Source: Hyphomicrobiales bacterium (GTDB lineage: Bacteria; Pseudomonadota; Alphaproteobacteria; Rhizobiales; JAKIUO01). Taken from it: a stretch of 8,516 nucleotides of DNA. The position numbers and the translations under genes were made by a program. Below, one piece after another: positions 6,560 through 8,516 of this stretch (the stretch's first letter is position 1; each line of letters starts with the position of its first letter). The notes under the pieces were generated by a model. That model saw only the letters and a program-made list of their open reading frames with translations, was not told the DNA's origin and ran no database searches. The stretch spans positions 1-8,516 of the forward strand of contig JALXEI010000028.1 of the NCBI GenBank assembly GCA_027069645.1, written 5' to 3'.

Positions 6560-6650
6560 CTGCGGCAGGCGAGGCCGGAAACTCGTAAACGGTTTTGAAC
6601 TGTGTTGATCCGTTTACGAGTTTGCGACCTGGTTGGGCACAGGGCCGCAG
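6560..6650. repeat. Nested inverted repeat / structured element between gltX and comEC
   Basis: The core is a perfect 14-bp inverted repeat: 6579-6592 (contains ACTCGTAAACGG) pairs with 6610-6623 (contains CCGTTTACGAGT) around a 17-base loop. Outside a G-G mismatch, pairing resumes as 6576-6577 with 6625-6626 and 6572-6574 with 6628-6630. An outer perfect 7-bp stem CTGCGGC (6560-6566) / GCCGCAG (6644-6650) closes the structure at about 91 bases. It lies between divergent genes, so it should not be the terminator of either neighbour. Possibilities are a small RNA gene, a structured 5' leader (for gltX if transcription starts far upstream), or a DNA-level operator or cruciform. The comEC -35 candidate at 6633-6638 lies within it. 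The arms are seen directly; any function is unassigned. Confidence 0.8.
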
Positions 6651-6661
6651 CAGGTTATCAT
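6633..6661 (+). promoter_or_regulatory. Probable sigma70-type promoter for comEC
   Basis: TTGGGC (6633-6638) and TATCAT (6656-6661) are separated by 17 bases; the -10 matches the consensus at five of six positions and the -35 at the three most conserved ones. The predicted start near 6668 leaves a leader of about 35 bases that contains the AGAGGAAAG ribosome binding site before the GTG at 6703. The same -10 region reads TATGAT on the opposite strand, with TTGCAA 19 bases away, so a long-leader gltX promoter here is also conceivable but less likely. Confidence 0.4.
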
Positions 6662-6686
6662 AGAGCAGCCCGGGCGGTAAGTTGCA

Positions 6687-6695
6687 AGAGGAAAG
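6687..6695 (+). promoter_or_regulatory. Ribosome binding site supporting a GTG start for comEC
   Basis: AGAGGAAAG at 6687-6695 is the only clear Shine-Dalgarno in the open part of the comEC frame. AGGA (6689-6692) ends ten bases before the GTG at 6703, slightly long but acceptable. There is no ATG in frame until 6964, which lies inside the predicted membrane region. Confidence 0.6.
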
Positions 6696-6702
6696 CTTTG
6701 CT

Positions 6703-8516
6703 GTGAATGATCAACAGGGGGACAGATATATTCCACATCAAGCTTCCGGCGAGTCCGGACCACAGGGATGGTGGAGGGAGGGATATCACCATCTCGTGCT
6801 TCATATCAATCACTTTCTCACGCTGGAGGAGGGGCGTTTTTTTCTGTGGCTGCCTGTTTTTACAGGGGTAGGGATCGGGATCTGTTTTGCCCTGCCGTTC
6901 GAGCCGACAGGGGCTTTTACAGGGCTTTTGTTTGCAGGGGTACTGCTTGTCGCAGGGATATCTATGCGTCGGGGTCTGCCGTTTATTGTTGCGATGATGC
7001 TTGTGACGACGGCGGGCGGATTTGCTCTTGCGAAAATTCGTACCGAGATGGTTCGGGCGCCGGTATTGCAAAAGGCCAAAGGCGTTTATCTCGTTGAAGC
7101 GCTGCTTGATCAGGTGACGCCCTTGCCGGGAAACCGAAAACAGTTATATCTTTCCCGCATCAAAATATCCGGCCTTCCGGCAGGCAGGACGCCAGGGCGT
7201 TTGCGGATCACCAGTCATATCAGGGACAAGCCTCTTTTTGTCGGCGCCCGAATCAGAGTGCGCGCCGTTTTGCGCCCTCCGCCTGGTCCCGTTCGTCCGG
7301 ATGGTTTTGACTTTGCAAGACAGGCATGGTTCGAGGGGATCGGCGGCGTCGGCTTTGCGATTTCCCGGGTTAAAATTCTGGAAGGCCGTGAGGCGAATAC
7401 GTTTGCTGTCGCGCGCGAGCGCTTTCGCCGGTTCATCGCGCGTAAAATCAGGGCCGTTGTCAGGGGGCCGGGCGGGGATATTGCCGTTGCGCTCATTGTC
7501 GGGGAAAAACGTTCGATTGACAAGGATGTGCTGGCGGCCATTCGCGATGCCGGTCTGGCGCATATGCTGGCCATTTCCGGGATGCATATGGCGCTGGTGG
7601 CGGGAACCGTATACTGGGTGTTGCGCGCGCTACTGGCGCTCTGGCAATGGCTGGCCCTCGCGATGGATGTGCGTAAAATTGCGGCGGTCGGGGCGATTCT
7701 TGTTGCAGGCAGCTACTATATGCTGTCGGGGATGGGCATTTCGACATTGCGCGCCTTTATCATGGTCACCATCATGTTTGTGGCGGTGATTGCCGGTCGC
7801 AATGCCCTCAGTCTGCGCAATGTTTCAATAGCGGCATTGCTGATACTGATTTTCAGACCCGAAAGCCTGCTGGAAGTCGGGTTCCAGATGTCCTTCGCGT
7901 CCGTTGTGGCGTTGATCTCGTTTTACGAAACCGGCTTTTTGCAGCCCCGAAATCCGGGCAGTACCTTTGCGGTCATGCGTATTCTGGAAAAAACAGCCAG
8001 AGCGGGGCTTGCCATACTGGCAACCACTGTCGTTGCCGGTCTGGCTGTTGCGCCCATTGCCGTCTATCATTTTCATCACATGACCCCCTGGTCTGTGATC
8101 GGCAATATTCTCGCGCTTCCGATTCTGTCGCTGATTGTGATGCCGCTGGCGCTGGCCGGTCTGATCGCCATGCCGTTCGGTTTGCATGAAGCGCCTCTTT
8201 ATCTGATGGGCCAGGGCAATGCGCTGATCGTTTCCATTGCCCGGTTCGTATCCGGTTTTGCCGAGGCGCGGGTCAATGTCGGAACCATCAGCCACAACGC
8301 CTTGCTGGTCATGATCGCCGGAGGGCTCTGGCTGTGTCTGTGGCGTTCGCGCTATCGCTATGGCGGATTGGTACTGATTATTTGCGGTCTGCTTTTGTCG
8401 CTGAACCGCCCTGTGCCGTTTTTGCTTGTTGAGCGGGGCGGCAAAAACCTGGTGTTGATCGACGAAAACCGAAACATGTGGCCCATGTCAATGCGTAGCG
8501 GGCGCTACAGTCTTGA
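6703..8516 (+). CDS. comEC: ComEC/Rec2-family DNA internalisation channel protein, 3'-truncated by the window edge
   Basis: ComEC carries transforming single-stranded DNA across the inner membrane. The frame is open from the TAG at 6661-6663 to the window end, 604 codons from GTG 6703. Residues 1-46 are a polar N-terminus. Three membrane segments follow (about 47-66, 70-88, 91-111), the first in F-L-W-L-P-V-F-T-G-V-G-I-G, a pattern typical of alphaproteobacterial ComEC. Residues about 125-230 resemble the OB-like DUF4131 region (R-P-D-G-F-D-F-A-R, 198-206). The Competence domain follows: G-E-K-R-S-I (267-272), H-M-L-A-I-S-G-M-H (287-295), F-R-P-E-S-L-L-E-V-G-F-Q-M-S-F (384-398), then further hydrophobic segments. 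The C-terminus, and whether it includes a metallo-beta-lactamase-like domain, is outside the window. The GTG start is inferred from the absence of an early ATG and the upstream AGAGGAAAG. The gene is divergent from gltX. Confidence 0.92.
   Translation, partial: MNDQQGDRYIPHQASGESGPQGWWREGYHHLVLHINHFLTLEEGRFFLWLPVFTGVGIGICFALPFEPTGAFTGLLFAGVLLVAGISMRRGLPFIVAMMLVTTAGGFALAKIRTEMVRAPVLQKAKGVYLVEALLDQVTPLPGNRKQLYLSRIKISGLPAGRTPGRLRITSHIRDKPLFVGARIRVRAVLRPPPGPVRPDGFDFARQAWFEGIGGVGFAISRVKILEGREANTFAVARERFRRFIARKIRAVVRGPGGDIAVALIVGEKRSIDKDVLAAIRDAGLAHMLAISGMHMALVAGTVYWVLRALLALWQWLALAMDVRKIAAVGAILVAGSYYMLSGMGISTLRAFIMVTIMFVAVIAGRNALSLRNVSIAALLILIFRPESLLEVGFQMSFASVVALISFYETGFLQPRNPGSTFAVMRILEKTARAGLAILATTVVAGLAVAPIAVYHFHHMTPWSVIGNILALPILSLIVMPLALAGLIAMPFGLHEAPLYLMGQGNALIVSIARFVSGFAEARVNVGTISHNALLVMIAGGLWLCLWRSRYRYGGLVLIICGLLLSLNRPVPFLLVERGGKNLVLIDENRNMWPMSMRSGRYSL

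Noticed and set aside
6597..6610. Possible alphaproteobacterial LexA box (GAAC-N7-GAAC) upstream of comEC, considered because comEC often neighbours lexA.
   Set aside because: GAAC at 6597-6600 is followed after seven bases by ATCC, so the second half-site is absent.
1..8516. Search for CRISPR arrays, insertion sequences, tRNA/rRNA genes, toxin-antitoxin or defence genes, and horizontally acquired islands.
   Set aside because: Every long frame is accounted for by core genes in a familiar alphaproteobacterial order. No repeat array, transposase, tRNA-like fold or shift in codon style was seen.

Overview
This window is a stretch of core chromosome from a Gram-negative bacterium, almost certainly an alphaproteobacterium. 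The evidence is the lipid A run lpxD-fabZ-lpxA-lpxI-lpxB with LpxI in the place LpxH takes in enterobacteria, a GluRS with alphaproteobacterial sequence features (for example the Y-D-G-T-W-R-D-R-D segment), and the lpxB / gltA / gltX / comEC neighbourhood. GC content looks moderate (judged by eye, not calculated). The order or genus cannot be fixed from this window.

Layout. Bases 1-139 (+) are the 3' end of lpxD. Then follow fabZ (221-703), lpxA (703-1494), lpxI (1529-2389) and lpxB (2386-3558), all on + and tightly packed: fabZ/lpxA overlap by 1 base and lpxI/lpxB by 4 bases. The block ends in a convergent junction with citrate synthase gltA (3582-4877, -). The 23-base gap at this junction is one unit of a tandem duplication of the gltA 3' end. 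Upstream of gltA on the same strand is gltX (5034-6470, -), with 156 bases between them. A 232-base divergent intergenic region (6471-6702) separates gltX from comEC (+, probable GTG start at 6703, running off the right edge at 8516). This region holds a perfect 14-bp inverted repeat inside a larger nested fold of about 91 bases, plus a plausible comEC promoter.

How the genes work together. LpxA, LpxD, LpxI and LpxB are successive or near-successive steps of the Raetz pathway from UDP-GlcNAc to lipid A disaccharide-1-phosphate; lpxC, which falls between LpxA and LpxD, is not in view. FabZ serves fatty acid elongation and draws on the same 3-hydroxyacyl-ACP pool that LpxA and LpxD use, so the cluster couples membrane lipid and LPS synthesis. 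GltA (TCA cycle entry), GltX (tRNA-Glu charging) and ComEC (DNA uptake channel) are unrelated housekeeping or competence functions.

I found no defence system, mobile element, CRISPR array, toxin-antitoxin pair or new multigene system here. The observations worth a second look are non-coding: the structured element between gltX and comEC, the gltA 3'-end duplication, the inverted repeat upstream of gltA, and an initiation region at lpxI with a six-codon leader ORF.
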